The notes under the pieces were generated by a model. That model was not told the origin of the DNA. It saw only the letters and a list, made by a program, of their open reading frames with translations, and did no database searches. Made by a program: the position numbers and the translations under genes. Positions 27,324-36,496 of a DNA stretch of 64,000 bases are shown one piece after another. Each line of letters opens with the position of its first letter. Positions within the stretch are counted from its first letter, which is position 1. This DNA comes from Streptomyces ambofaciens ATCC 23877 (GTDB lineage Bacteria > Actinomycetota > Actinomycetes > Streptomycetales > Streptomycetaceae). The stretch lies in NCBI RefSeq assembly GCF_001267885.1, contig NZ_CP012382.1, positions 3,397,001 through 3,461,000 on the forward strand. The letters are read 5' to 3'.

Positions 27324-30300
27324 ATGGGGCGGGTGAGTTATCTGCGCCTTCCCCACCTCAGTGGCGACCAGCTGTGCTTCGTGGCCGAGGACGACCTCTG
27401 GCTCGCGGACCTCGACGGTCCCGGCCGTGCCTGGCGGCTCACCGTCGACCGCGCCAAGGTCGGCCACCCGCGCTTCTCCCCCGACGGCCGCCACATCGCG
27501 TACACCAGCTGGCGCACTCTGGTGCCGGAGGTCCACCTCGTGCCCGTGGACGGCGGCCCCGGCCGGCGGCTCACCCACTGGGGCGGCCTCGACACACGGG
27601 TCTGCGGCTGGTCGCCCCCCGAGCCCGACGGCAGCACCGCCATCTTCGCCGTCGCCTCCCACGGCGAGCCCTTCTCCCACCTCACCTGGGCCTACAAGGT
27701 CGGCCCCGACGGCGACCCCGGCCGCAAGCTCCCCTGGGGCCCGGTCACCGACATCCAGGCCGCCGACCTCGACGGGGAACGCAGGACGCTCCTGCTCACC
27801 GGCACCCCGCCGCACGAACCCGCCTCCTGGAAGCGCTACCGGGGCGGTGCCACCGGCCGGCTCTGGCTGCACGGGCAGCGGCTCCTGCCCGACCTGGGCG
27901 GCCATCTGCACTCCCCCCTGTTCGTCGGCGGCCGGATCGCCTTCCTCTCCGACCACGAGGGCGTCGGCAACCTCTACTCGTGCGCCCACGACGGCTCCGA
28001 CCTGCGCCGCCACACCGACCACGACGCCTTCTACGCCCGGCACGCCGCGAGCGACGGCACCCGCGTGGTGTACCAGTGCGCCGGCGACCTGTGGATCGTC
28101 GACGGCCTGGCGCCCGACTCGGTGCCGCGCCGGCTCGACGTCCGGCTGAGCGGGCCGCGCGCGGGACGCCGCACGTACCAGGTGCCCGCCGCCCAGCACG
28201 TGGGCGGCTTCTCCGTCGACGAGACGGGCCGGGCGAGCGCCGTGGTGGTGCGCGGCAGCCTGTACTGGCTCACCCACCGCGACGGACCGGCCCGCACCCT
28301 CGCCGACACCCCGGGGGTACGGGTGCGGCTGCCGGAGATGCTCGGGGCGAGCGGGCGGATCGCGTACGTGACGGACGCGGCGGGCGAGGACGCCGTCGAG
28401 ATCGCCCACCTGCCGCGGGCGACCGGGGGCCGCGCGCCCCGGCGGCTGGCCCCGGGTGCGCTGGGCCGGGTCCTGGAGCTGGTCTCGGACCCGGCGGGCG
28501 AGCGACTGGCCATCGCCTCCCACGACGGCCGGCTGCTGCTGCTCGACGTCTCGGAGGAGGACGGGGAGGTCGCCCAGGCCCTGGACGCGGGGGGCACGGA
28601 CGTTGCGGGTGAGGCGGGTCAGGCAGCGGATGCCGGGGGCACGGACGTTGCGGGGCAGGCGGGTCAGGCGGGTCAGGCAGCGGATACGGGGGACGCGCGG
28701 GACACGGCCGACGCCGGGGATGCGGAGCACCCGGGGAGCCCCGCCGAGGCCGAGCACCCGGCGGACACCGCCACCGCCGCCACCGCGACCACCCCCACCG
28801 GCACCCCCACCCCCACCCCCACCGGCACCGGCACCGGCACCGGCGACGCCCGGCCCCCCGGCGAGGCGGAGAACGCCGGGGACAGCGGCCCGGCGGGGGA
28901 CGCCCCCACCGGCACCGCCTCGGGCCACGTCACCGAGCTGGTCCGGTCCGACAACGGCCCCGTGCGCGACCTCGCCTTCTCCCCGGACGGGGCCTGGCTC
29001 ACCTGGTCGCACCCGGGCATCGGACGCTCGCTGCGGCAGATCAGGATGGCCCGCATCGACGGGCCGGAGGGCCCCCTCGTCGTCGACGTCACCAACGGCC
29101 GCTTCGAGGACGAGAACCCGGTGTTCACCCGGGACGGCCGCTACCTCGCCTTCCTCTCCTGGCGCGGCTTCGACCCGGTGTACGACGTGCACACCGGCGA
29201 CCTGTCCTTCCCGCTGGGCTGCCGCCCCTACCTGGTGCCGCTCTCCTCCGCGACCCCCTCCCCCTTCGCGCTGAACCCCGAGGGCCGCCCCGCGGCCGGC
29301 GGCCTGGACCCGCTGGACGACGAGCCCGGCGAGGGCGGCCCGGTGACCGTCGAGGTGGAAGGGCTGGAGAGCCGTGTGACACCGTTCCCGGTCACCGCCT
29401 CCAAGTACTCGGCGCTGCACCCGGTCGCGGGCGGCGGCCTGGTCTGGCTGCGCTGGCCGATCTCGGGCGCGCTCGGCGAGACCTTCGCCAACCCCGCGGA
29501 CCCGAGCGAGCGGCCGACCCTGGAGCACTTCAACCTCGCCAAGGCCAGGAAGTCCGAACTGGTCGACCACCTCGACTGGTTCCGGGTCAGCGGCGACGGC
29601 ACCCGCCTGGTCGTCCTCGACGAGGGCGACCTGCGCGCGGTGCCCGCCACCGAGGCCGGCGACGGCGACACGACCACCTGGATCGACCTGCGCCGCATCC
29701 TGCACGAGGTCGACCCGGGCGCCGAGTGGCGCCAGGCCTACGACGAGGCGGGCCGCCTGATCCGCGCCTACTTCTGGGACCCCGGCATGTGCGGCATCGA
29801 CTGGGACGCGGTGCTGGACCAGTACCGTCCGCTGGTCGAACGGGTCGCCTCCCCGGACGAGTTCGCCGACCTGCTCCGCGAGGTCCTCGGCGAGCTGGGC
29901 ACCTCCCACGCCTACGTCGCCGCCGCCCGGCGCAACGAGGGCCCGGCGCACTACCAGCGCCGGCAGGGCCTGCTCGGCGCCAACCTCGTGTGCCGGGACG
30001 GGCGGTGGCTGGTCAAGCGCATCCTGCCCGGCGACTCCTCCGACTCCAAGGCCCGCTCACCGCTGGCCGGTACGGGCATCCGCGAGGGAGCGGCGCTCAC
30101 GCACGTCGACGGCCGGCCGGTCGACCCGGTGGCGGGTCCCCACCCGCTGCTGGCGGGCGCGGGCGGTACGACGGTGGAGCTGACCTTCGCACCGGCGGAG
30201 GGCGCTGCCGGGCCGTCCCGGCGGGTCGCCGTCGTACCCCTCGTCGACGAACGTCCGCTGCGCTACCAGGACTGGGTGGCCAAACGCCGCGAGGTGGTGC

Positions 30301-30944
30301 GGAAGTTGAGCGACGGCCGCTGCGGCTACCTGCACATCCCCGACATGGGCGGCTCCGGCTGGGCGCAGTTCAACCGCGACCTGCGCATGGAGGTCTCCCG
30401 GCCGGCGCTGATCGTGGACGTGCGCGGCAACGCGGGCGGGCACATCAGCGAACTCGTCATCGAGAAGCTGACCCGCACCATCCTGGGGTGGGACCTGACC
30501 CGCGACGCGCAGCCGGTGTCGTACACCTCCAACGCGCCCCGCGGGCCCGTCGTGGCGGTCGCCGACGAGGCGACGTCCTCCGACGGCGACATGATCACGG
30601 CCGCGTTCAAGCTGCTGCGGCTCGGCCCGGTGGTCGGCCAGCGCACCTGGGGCGGGGTGGTCGGCATGACCGGCCGGCACCGCCTCGGCGACGACACGGT
30701 GATCACGGTGCCCATGAACGCGGCCTGGTTCGACGCCTACGGCTGGTCCGTGGAGAACTACGGCGTCGCCCCCGACGTCGAGGCCCTGCGCACCCCGCTG
30801 GACTGGGCCGAGGGCCGCTACCCGGTGCTGAACGAGGCGGTCCGGCTGGCGCTGGAGCTGCTGGAGACCGACCCGCCCGCCACGCCGCCCGGCTACGAGG
30901 ACGTACCCGACCGCTCCCGCCCGCCGCTGCCGCCGCGGACCTGA
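27324..30944 (+). CDS. Tricorn protease homologue
   Basis: A 1206-residue cytosolic peptidase that trims proteasome or Clp products. Residues 1-650 form the N-terminal beta-propellers (repeated PDGRHIAYTSW and PDGAWLTWS blades). Then come the C1 helical domain, a PDZ domain (GIREGAALTHVDGRPV) and the C2 catalytic domain. The catalytic set by homology is S861-H862 (TSHAY), S1086 (SSDGD) and E1144 (ENYGVAPD). Residues about 425-545 form a low-complexity Ala/Gly/Asp/Thr linker not usual for the family. The ATG at 27324 or the GTG at 27333 is the start. Confidence 0.93.
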   Translation: MGRVSYLRLPHLSGDQLCFVAEDDLWLADLDGPGRAWRLTVDRAKVGHPRFSPDGRHIAYTSWRTLVPEVHLVPVDGGPGRRLTHWGGLDTRVCGWSPPEPDGSTAIFAVASHGEPFSHLTWAYKVGPDGDPGRKLPWGPVTDIQAADLDGERRTLLLTGTPPHEPASWKRYRGGATGRLWLHGQRLLPDLGGHLHSPLFVGGRIAFLSDHEGVGNLYSCAHDGSDLRRHTDHDAFYARHAASDGTRVVYQCAGDLWIVDGLAPDSVPRRLDVRLSGPRAGRRTYQVPAAQHVGGFSVDETGRASAVVVRGSLYWLTHRDGPARTLADTPGVRVRLPEMLGASGRIAYVTDAAGEDAVEIAHLPRATGGRAPRRLAPGALGRVLELVSDPAGERLAIASHDGRLLLLDVSEEDGEVAQALDAGGTDVAGEAGQAADAGGTDVAGQAGQAGQAADTGDARDTADAGDAEHPGSPAEAEHPADTATAATATTPTGTPTPTPTGTGTGTGDARPPGEAENAGDSGPAGDAPTGTASGHVTELVRSDNGPVRDLAFSPDGAWLTWSHPGIGRSLRQIRMARIDGPEGPLVVDVTNGRFEDENPVFTRDGRYLAFLSWRGFDPVYDVHTGDLSFPLGCRPYLVPLSSATPSPFALNPEGRPAAGGLDPLDDEPGEGGPVTVEVEGLESRVTPFPVTASKYSALHPVAGGGLVWLRWPISGALGETFANPADPSERPTLEHFNLAKARKSELVDHLDWFRVSGDGTRLVVLDEGDLRAVPATEAGDGDTTTWIDLRRILHEVDPGAEWRQAYDEAGRLIRAYFWDPGMCGIDWDAVLDQYRPLVERVASPDEFADLLREVLGELGTSHAYVAAARRNEGPAHYQRRQGLLGANLVCRDGRWLVKRILPGDSSDSKARSPLAGTGIREGAALTHVDGRPVDPVAGPHPLLAGAGGTTVELTFAPAEGAAGPSRRVAVVPLVDERPLRYQDWVAKRREVVRKLSDGRCGYLHIPDMGGSGWAQFNRDLRMEVSRPALIVDVRGNAGGHISELVIEKLTRTILGWDLTRDAQPVSYTSNAPRGPVVAVADEATSSDGDMITAAFKLLRLGPVVGQRTWGGVVGMTGRHRLGDDTVITVPMNAAWFDAYGWSVENYGVAPDVEALRTPLDWAEGRYPVLNEAVRLALELLETDPPATPPGYEDVPDRSRPPLPPRT
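28590..28930 (+). repeat. Low-complexity coding repeats in tricorn linker
   Basis: Two copies of a DAGGTDVAG unit with AGQ repeats, then Thr-Pro and Gly-Thr dipeptide runs, are encoded here. They sit between propeller blades. Confidence 0.8.
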
Positions 30945-30980
30945 GGCGCGCCCAAGAGGCAGGGAGCCGGGGGCACGAAG

Positions 30981-31011
30981 AAGGGGCGCCTCCCCGTGGA
31001 GGGCGCCCCTT
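30981..31011. terminator. Bidirectional terminator hairpin
   Basis: AAGGGGCGCCTCC pairs with GGAGGGCGCCCCTT, with one bulged base, around a CCGT loop. It lies between the converging tricorn gene and the 71-residue gene. Confidence 0.75.
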
Positions 31012-31029
31012 CGACTCGGCCTCGACGCG

Positions 31030-31245
31030 TCAGGCGTCGTAGCTCTCCTCGAGACGCTCGTCCGCGTCGCGGCGGCGCGAGGACGGGTCCCGCTCCTCCG
31101 TGGCCCGGCGACGCGCCGGGTCCATCTCGTCCTCGTCGGGACGGCGGTCACGGTTCTGGAACTGGTCCTTGGCCTGCTCGGCCCGCTGCTTGCCCTGCTG
31201 CTGCATGCGCTCGGCCTTGTCCTGGAACTGGTCCTTCATACCCAT
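31030..31245 (-). CDS. Small hydrophilic helical protein, unknown function
   Basis: A 71-residue protein rich in Gln, Lys, Arg, Asp and Glu, starting MGMKDQFQDKAERMQQQGKQ. It has a helical N-terminal half with a KDQFQ motif occurring twice, and a charged disordered C-terminal half. It resembles small CsbD-like or stress-abundant Streptomyces proteins, but I cannot place it in a family. A GGAGTGAA-like ribosome site precedes the ATG. Confidence 0.7.
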   Translation of the reverse strand: MGMKDQFQDKAERMQQQGKQRAEQAKDQFQNRDRRPDEDEMDPARRRATEERDPSSRRRDADERLEESYDA

Positions 31246-31333
31246 GTGGGTTCACTCCTGTGCTGATCGGGCCCGACCGGATCGGCCGGGCGCTCGATCA
31301 GATTCACATGAGCGGTGACCGTACGCATGTCGA

Positions 31334-32227
31334 TCACTTACGGACCGTAGCCGCGCCCGTCCGCTGCTGTTCGTCGGCCGCCCCGCCCGCGCCGACCAGT
31401 CCGACGCGCACGTTGTTCAGCCGGTCCCCGAAGCGCCGCATCTCGCGCTGTCCGACGGTGCCGATGACGGCCGGCAGGTAACCCCGCACGCCCTGCATGC
31501 CGCGCAGCCACCACTGCCCGTAGACGTGGGCGGAGCGGCGCTCTATGCCCTCCACGAGCCGGTCGACCGCCGGACCCAGCGGATAGGTCTTGTTCGACGG
31601 CCAGGGCAGCCGCTGCCGCAGCTCGCGCATGACGTCGTCCTGGTCGGCGCCGCGCACCATGTCGGTGTCCGTCCACGACAGGTAGCCGACGCCGACCCGC
31701 ACGCCCCGGTGGCCGACCTCACCGCGCAGACTGTGCGCGTACGCCTCCACACCGGACTTGGAGGCGCAGTACGCCGACATCATCGGCGCGGGGGTGAGGG
31801 CGGCGAGGGACGCGACCTGGAGCAGGTAGCCACGGCTCTCCAGCAGCGCCGGCAGGAAGGCGCGGCCCGTCACCGCCGAGCCGATGAGATTGACCTCGAT
31901 CACCCGCCGCCAGGACTCCGGGTCGGAGTCGACGAAGGGTCCGCCGGTGGCGACGCCCGCGTTGGCGACGACGATGTCGATCCTGCCGAAGCGTTCCTTC
32001 ACCTCCTGGGCGACCCGGGCCATCGCCTCGTGATCCGTGACGTCGGCGTGCCAGTGCTCGCTCTCGCTGTGCAGCCGTGCGGAGACCTGCTTGAGCGCGT
32101 CCGGCTCCAGGCCGACCAGGGCGAGCTTCACCCCGCGCGCGGACAGCTTGCGGGCCAGCAACTCCCCCACGCCCCGCGCCGCTCCGGTGACGACGGCCAC
32201 CCGTCCTTCCAGGCTCACCCTGCTCAT
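31334..32227 (-). CDS. Short-chain dehydrogenase/reductase
   Basis: A 297-residue classical SDR. The cofactor motif is TGAARGVGE (TGxxxGxG), followed by NAG in VVANAGVATGG and the catalytic Tyr-Lys in SAYCASKSGVEAY. The C-terminus is extended beyond the usual 250 residues, as in lipid-oriented SDRs of mycobacteria. The ATG at 32227 overlaps the stop of the hydrolase gene as ATGA. It is the third gene of the BVMO operon and could interconvert an alcohol and the ketone used by the monooxygenase. Confidence 0.92.
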   Translation of the reverse strand: MSRVSLEGRVAVVTGAARGVGELLARKLSARGVKLALVGLEPDALKQVSARLHSESEHWHADVTDHEAMARVAQEVKERFGRIDIVVANAGVATGGPFVDSDPESWRRVIEVNLIGSAVTGRAFLPALLESRGYLLQVASLAALTPAPMMSAYCASKSGVEAYAHSLRGEVGHRGVRVGVGYLSWTDTDMVRGADQDDVMRELRQRLPWPSNKTYPLGPAVDRLVEGIERRSAHVYGQWWLRGMQGVRGYLPAVIGTVGQREMRRFGDRLNNVRVGLVGAGGAADEQQRTGAATVRK

Positions 32228-33276
32228 GCGCTCTCCTCGGCGTGTACGGCGATCTCGGCTGTCTCGGTCGTCCGGGCCCGTCCGACGCGCCCGGCGCCCT
32301 CGACGCCCTCGGTGCCCTCGGTGCCCTCGGTGCGGTCGGTGCCGTCGGTGCGGTCGGTGCCGTCGGTGCGCCCGGTGGGCAGGTGGGCGGCGGCGAGGGC
32401 GCGTATCTTCCCGGTGACCAGGTCCGGCGCCTCCACCGGTGTCATGTGGCCGACGCCGGGAAGCTCCGTCAGGCCCACGCAGTTCGGCAGCGCGGCGGCC
32501 AGCGCACGGGCCTGCACCGGCGGGGTCAGCCGGTCGGCGGTGCCCACCACGACCTCCACCGGCATCCCCAACTCCCGCACCCCCTGGTCGAGGTCGAGCA
32601 GGTCCAGCACCTGCGACCAGGCGTGCCGCACCCCGCGCGGACAGGCGTGCACGATACGGGCGCAGGCCTCCACCATGTGCGGGGCCGAACCGGGGCCCAG
32701 CGTGCCGTACTTGAGGATGCGGCGCGCGAGCGGTGTGACCGGGCCGAGCGGCGCCCGGGAGCCGAGGATCCGCCGGGTCAGCCAGGTCCGCACCCGGCCC
32801 TCCCCGAGCGGTACCACGGTCGAGGACGCCACCAGCCGCGAACTGCCCGTGCTGCACAGCAGGACGGCCGCCGCGTGCGCCCGCACCCTGGGCCGGGTCG
32901 CGGCGGCCATCACCGTCATGCCGCCCATGGAGTGCCCGGCTATCACCGCCTGTTCGCCCGGCGCGAGTGTGGCCGCGAGGACGGCTTCGAGGTCGTCGGC
33001 GAGGGCCTCGGTGCCGCAGGCCGGGTTGGCCGGGCTGCGGCCGTGGCCGCGCTGGTCGTAGGCGATGACCCGGTGGTCGGCGGCCAGCGCGCGGATCTGC
33101 GCCGCCCAGAAGGCGGTCGAGCAGCACCAGCCGTGCGCGAGGACGACCGCGGGCGCGTCCTCGCGGCCGTGCACCTCGACGTGTATGCGGGCGCCGTCGG
33201 CCGCGACGACGGTCCTCTCGTGGGCGGGGACGGGCGGGACGTACGGCCCGGCGGCGTCGTGCAGAAGGCGGCTCAC
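32224..33276 (-). CDS. Alpha/beta hydrolase
   Basis: A 350-residue hydrolase. The oxyanion segment is LAHGWCCSTAFW, the nucleophile elbow is IAGHSMGGMTV (GxSxG), and the acid and base are in VVGTADRLTPP and GVGHMTPVEAP. The last 45 residues are a Gly/Thr/Asp/Glu repeat tail encoded by a minisatellite. The GTG at 33276 overlaps the stop of the monooxygenase gene as GTGA. It probably cleaves the ester made by that enzyme; this is inference from the operon. Confidence 0.9.
   Translation of the reverse strand: MSRLLHDAAGPYVPPVPAHERTVVAADGARIHVEVHGREDAPAVVLAHGWCCSTAFWAAQIRALAADHRVIAYDQRGHGRSPANPACGTEALADDLEAVLAATLAPGEQAVIAGHSMGGMTVMAAATRPRVRAHAAAVLLCSTGSSRLVASSTVVPLGEGRVRTWLTRRILGSRAPLGPVTPLARRILKYGTLGPGSAPHMVEACARIVHACPRGVRHAWSQVLDLLDLDQGVRELGMPVEVVVGTADRLTPPVQARALAAALPNCVGLTELPGVGHMTPVEAPDLVTGKIRALAAAHLPTGRTDGTDRTDGTDRTEGTEGTEGVEGAGRVGRARTTETAEIAVHAEESA
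32290..32380 (-). repeat. 9/18-bp coding minisatellite at hydrolase C-terminus
   Basis: CTCGGTGCC and CGGTCGGTGCCGT units repeat about eight times, encoding alternating GTE and GTDRTD steps near the protein end. Confidence 0.85.
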
Positions 33277-34826
33277 GCGCTCACCCCGGTGCTCTGCCCC
33301 GCGCCCTGCCCGGCGCTCTCCCCGGCGGCGGCCCCCGTGACGGCCGGCGCCCGCAGCACCTCGTACTCGGCGAGGTCCACGCGCCGCGTCGCCCGCCGGA
33401 ACTCGGCGGTCGTGCCGGGCCAGACGGTGGTGTTGCGCCCGCTCGCGTCCAGGTACCAGCTGGTGCAGCCGCCGGTGTTCCACACCGTGCGCTTCATGCG
33501 CTCCTGCACCCGGTGGTTCCAGTTCCGCACGGCGGCGGGGCGGGCGTCGAGGGCGGTCCGGCCGCCGAGGACGTTCAGCTGGCGCAGGTAGTCAGCCAGG
33601 TAGTTCAGCTGGGACTCGATCATGAGGATCATGGAGGAGTTCCCGAGCCCGGTGTTGGGCCCGATGATCGTCATGAAGTTGGGGAAGCCGGCCGCCGAGG
33701 CCCCGCGCAGGGACTCCATGCCGCCCTTCCAGCTCTCGGCGAGCGTCCGTCCGTCCGCGCCCACGACGCGCTCGGCGATGGGCATGTCGGTGACGTGGAA
33801 GCCGGTGCCGAAGATGATCGCGTCGGCCTCCGTCTCGGTGCCGTCGGAAGCGACGAGGGTCGAGCCGCGCACCTCGCCGAGCCCGCTCGCGACGACGTCG
33901 ACGTTGGGCTTCGCGAGTGCCGGGTAGTACTCGCTCGACAGCAGGATCCGCTTGCAGCCGATGCGGTAGTCGGGGGTGAGCTTGGCGCGCAGGGCCGGGT
34001 CCTTGATGGCGGCGCCCATGTTGCGCTTGGCGATCTGCTCGACGAAGCCCAGCTCGTTCGGGTGCTTGGTGAACGCCTGCACCTGGAGCTCCCGGATCCC
34101 CCACAGCAGTCCGCGGCGCAGCTTGGTGGTGAAGGGCAGCGCCCGGTGCAGGGCCCGCTCGGCACCGCTGATGGCCCGGTCCATGCGGGGCATCACCCAG
34201 GCCGGGGTGCGCTGGAAGAGCGTGAGGCGGCCGACCTTCGGCTGGATGGACGGCACGATCTGGATCGCGGAGGCGCCGGTGCCGATCATGGCGACCCGCT
34301 TGCCGGTGAGGTCGTAGTCGTGGTCCCAGCGGGCCGAGTGGAAGACCTTGCCGGGGAAGGAGTCCAGCCCCGGGATGTCCGGGACCTTGGGGTCGGACAG
34401 CGGCCCGGTGGCGGAGACGACGACGTCGGCGGTGAGGTTCCCGCTCGCGGTCTCGATCTCCCACCGCAACCGCTCGCCGTCCCACTCCATCCGCTTCACC
34501 TCCGAGTCGAAGCGGATGTGGGGGCGGAGCCCGAAGGTGTCGGTCACGTGCTCCAGGTAGGCGCGGATGTGCTGCTGCCCGGAGAAGGTGCGAGGCCACT
34601 CGGGGTTGGGGGCGAAGGAGAAGGAGTACAGGTGGGAGGGCACGTCACAGGCACACCCGGGGTAGCTGTTGTCCCGCCAGGTGCCTCCGACGCTGTCCGA
34701 CCTCTCCAGGACGACGAAGTCGGTGATCCCCTCACGGCGCAACCGCACGGCGGCCCCCAGCCCACCGAAACCGGACCCGATCACCGCCACCCGCACGTGT
34801 TCCTGAACCTGCTCGTGCTCGGCCAT
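33273..34826 (-). CDS. Baeyer-Villiger-type flavin monooxygenase
   Basis: A 517-residue FAD- and NADPH-dependent enzyme. The FAD Rossmann motif is GSGFGGLGAAV, the NADPH motif is IGTGASAIQI, and the BVMO fingerprint FPGKVFHSARWD (FxGxxxHxxxW) is present. It inserts oxygen next to a carbonyl to form an ester. The ATG at 34826 has GGAGG 8 nt upstream; an upstream in-frame GTG would bury that site. It leads a three-gene operon with 4-nt overlaps and faces the merR gene. A similar trio occurs in the mycobacterial mymA operon. Confidence 0.92.
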   Translation of the reverse strand: MAEHEQVQEHVRVAVIGSGFGGLGAAVRLRREGITDFVVLERSDSVGGTWRDNSYPGCACDVPSHLYSFSFAPNPEWPRTFSGQQHIRAYLEHVTDTFGLRPHIRFDSEVKRMEWDGERLRWEIETASGNLTADVVVSATGPLSDPKVPDIPGLDSFPGKVFHSARWDHDYDLTGKRVAMIGTGASAIQIVPSIQPKVGRLTLFQRTPAWVMPRMDRAISGAERALHRALPFTTKLRRGLLWGIRELQVQAFTKHPNELGFVEQIAKRNMGAAIKDPALRAKLTPDYRIGCKRILLSSEYYPALAKPNVDVVASGLGEVRGSTLVASDGTETEADAIIFGTGFHVTDMPIAERVVGADGRTLAESWKGGMESLRGASAAGFPNFMTIIGPNTGLGNSSMILMIESQLNYLADYLRQLNVLGGRTALDARPAAVRNWNHRVQERMKRTVWNTGGCTSWYLDASGRNTTVWPGTTAEFRRATRRVDLAEYEVLRAPAVTGAAAGESAGQGAGQSTGVSA

Positions 34827-34947
34827 CCCGAAAGCCTCCACGCGTCGCCTAGAACTCTGCCAGTGAACACTGGCGCAATGGGAGAGTAGAACAGCTCCGT
34901 ACTCATGGGTAGGGGGCGCGGCGAGGAAAGTTACCCGCGGTACGACT

Positions 34948-34953
34948 TAAGGT
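34948..34953 (+). promoter_or_regulatory. -10 box for leaderless merR
   Basis: TAAGGT ends 6 nt before the GTG of the merR gene, which lacks a ribosome site. Confidence 0.5.
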
Positions 34954-34959
34954 CGGGGC

Positions 34960-35613
34960 GTGACCGAGAAGCGTGAATACCGCATGGAGGAACTGGCCCG
35001 GCTGGCCGGCATCACGGTGCGCACCCTGCGCTTCTACCGCGAACGCAAACTGATCCCGCCGCCCCGGCGCGAAGGCCGCATCGCCTGGTACGACGACCAC
35101 CACCTGGCCCGCCTGCGCACCATCGCCGCCCTCCTGGAACGCGGCCACACCCTCAACGGCATCGCGGAACTCGCCGACGCCTTCGACCACGGCCGCGACG
35201 TCGGCGACCTGCTCGGCCTCGGCGAACCCACCGAGGAGACCCCGGTCCGCCTCACCCCCGAGGAACTCGCCGCCCGCTTCGAGGGCGAGGTCACCCCGGA
35301 GAACCTGGCCGCCGCGATGGACCTCGGCTACCTCGGCACCGACGGCGACGAACTCGTCCACATCAGCCACCGCCTGCTGGAGGTCTCCTCGGCCCTGGTC
35401 CGCGAGGGCATCCCGCTCGGCGAGGTCCTCCGGGCCGGCGCCCGCGTCCGCGAACACGCCGACGCCCTGGCCGACCTCTTCGCCGACCTGATCCTGCGCC
35501 ACGCCCCCGCCCAGGAACTCGACCGCCTGCGCCCCCTCGCCCGCAGCGTGGTCGAGGCGGAACTGTCCCTGGCGATGGACCGGCGGATACGCAAGCGCGC
35601 CGAGGACGAGTGA
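34960..35613 (+). CDS. MerR-family transcriptional regulator
   Basis: A 217-residue regulator. The winged helix-turn-helix is YRMEELARLAGITVRTLRFYRERKLIPPPRREGRIAWY (residues about 5-43), followed by the dimer helix LRTIAALLERGHTLNGIAELADAF and a C-terminal domain of about 110 residues without Cys clusters. It therefore senses something other than a metal. It is divergent from the monooxygenase operon across 133 nt, the classical arrangement for local control. Its start is a leaderless GTG. Confidence 0.92.
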   Translation: MTEKREYRMEELARLAGITVRTLRFYRERKLIPPPRREGRIAWYDDHHLARLRTIAALLERGHTLNGIAELADAFDHGRDVGDLLGLGEPTEETPVRLTPEELAARFEGEVTPENLAAAMDLGYLGTDGDELVHISHRLLEVSSALVREGIPLGEVLRAGARVREHADALADLFADLILRHAPAQELDRLRPLARSVVEAELSLAMDRRIRKRAEDE

Positions 35614-35623
35614 GGCGACCGGC

Positions 35624-36427
35624 CTAGCGGTCGTAGACGACCGTCACGGGCGCATGGTCGGACCAGCGCTCGGCGTGCGTGGCGGCCCGCTCGACATACC
35701 CCTTGACGGCCCGCGCGGCGAGCCCGGCCGTGGCCAGCTGGTAGTCGATGCGCCAACCCGAATCGTTGTCGAAAGCCCGCCCCCGGTACGACCACCACGA
35801 GTACGGCCCCTCGACGTCCGGGTGCAGGGCGCGCACCACGTCGACGTAGCCGCCCTCGGCCGGGTCGAGGACGCGGCCGAGCCACTCGCGTTCCTCCGGC
35901 AGGAACCCGGAGTTCTTCTTGTTGGCGCGCCAGTTCTTCAGGTCGGCCTCGCGGTGGGCGATGTTCCAGTCGCCGCAGACCACGACCTCGCGGCCGTCGG
36001 CGGCGGCGCGCTCGCGCAGTTCCTTGAGGTAGGCGAGGAACTCGCCCATGAAGCGGACCTTCTCGTCCTGGCGCTCGGTGCCGACCTCGCCGGAGGGGAG
36101 GTAGAGCGAGGCCACCGTCACACCGGGCAGGTCGGCCTCGACGTAGCGGCCGCTGGTGCCGAACTCCGTCGAGCCGAACCCGACCTGGACGCGGTCGGGC
36201 TCGCGGCGGGTGTACAGGGAGACGCCGGCCCGGCCCTTGGCGGCGGCGGGGGCGTGCGTGACGTGCCAGCCGTCGGGCGTACGGACGTGCTCGGGGAGCT
36301 GCTGGGGCTCGGCCCGCACCTCCTGGAGGCACAGCACGTCGGCGGAGGTGTCGGCGAGCCACTCCACGAAACCCTTCTTCGCGGCGGCGCGCAGACCGTT
36401 CACATTCACGGAGGTCACGGTGAGCAC
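35624..36427 (-). CDS. xthA: Exodeoxyribonuclease III
   Basis: A 267-residue Mg2+-dependent nuclease that cuts 5' to abasic sites in base-excision repair. Catalytic motifs are SVNVNGLRAA, CLQEVRAE (metal-binding Glu), CGDWNIAH (Asp-Asn pair) and WSDHAPV (catalytic Asp-His). The GTG at 36427 has TATCGT exactly 6 nt upstream and no ribosome site, so it is leaderless. Longer in-frame extensions run into the divergent GNAT gene and are not real. Confidence 0.93.
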   Translation of the reverse strand: MLTVTSVNVNGLRAAAKKGFVEWLADTSADVLCLQEVRAEPQQLPEHVRTPDGWHVTHAPAAAKGRAGVSLYTRREPDRVQVGFGSTEFGTSGRYVEADLPGVTVASLYLPSGEVGTERQDEKVRFMGEFLAYLKELRERAAADGREVVVCGDWNIAHREADLKNWRANKKNSGFLPEEREWLGRVLDPAEGGYVDVVRALHPDVEGPYSWWSYRGRAFDNDSGWRIDYQLATAGLAARAVKGYVERAATHAERWSDHAPVTVVYDR

Positions 36428-36433
36428 CAGGGC

Positions 36434-36489
36434 ACGATACCGGCACACTGGACGGTGCCCCGATCCCGGATCTCGCATCGATATACGGT
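36434..36489. promoter_or_regulatory. Divergent leaderless promoters for xthA and GNAT
   Basis: TATCGT (36434-36439, minus strand) lies 6 nt before the xthA GTG. TACGGT (36484-36489, plus strand) lies 7 nt before the GNAT ATG. Their -35 regions must overlap in the 44 nt between. Confidence 0.55.
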
Positions 36490-36496
36490 AGGTAGC

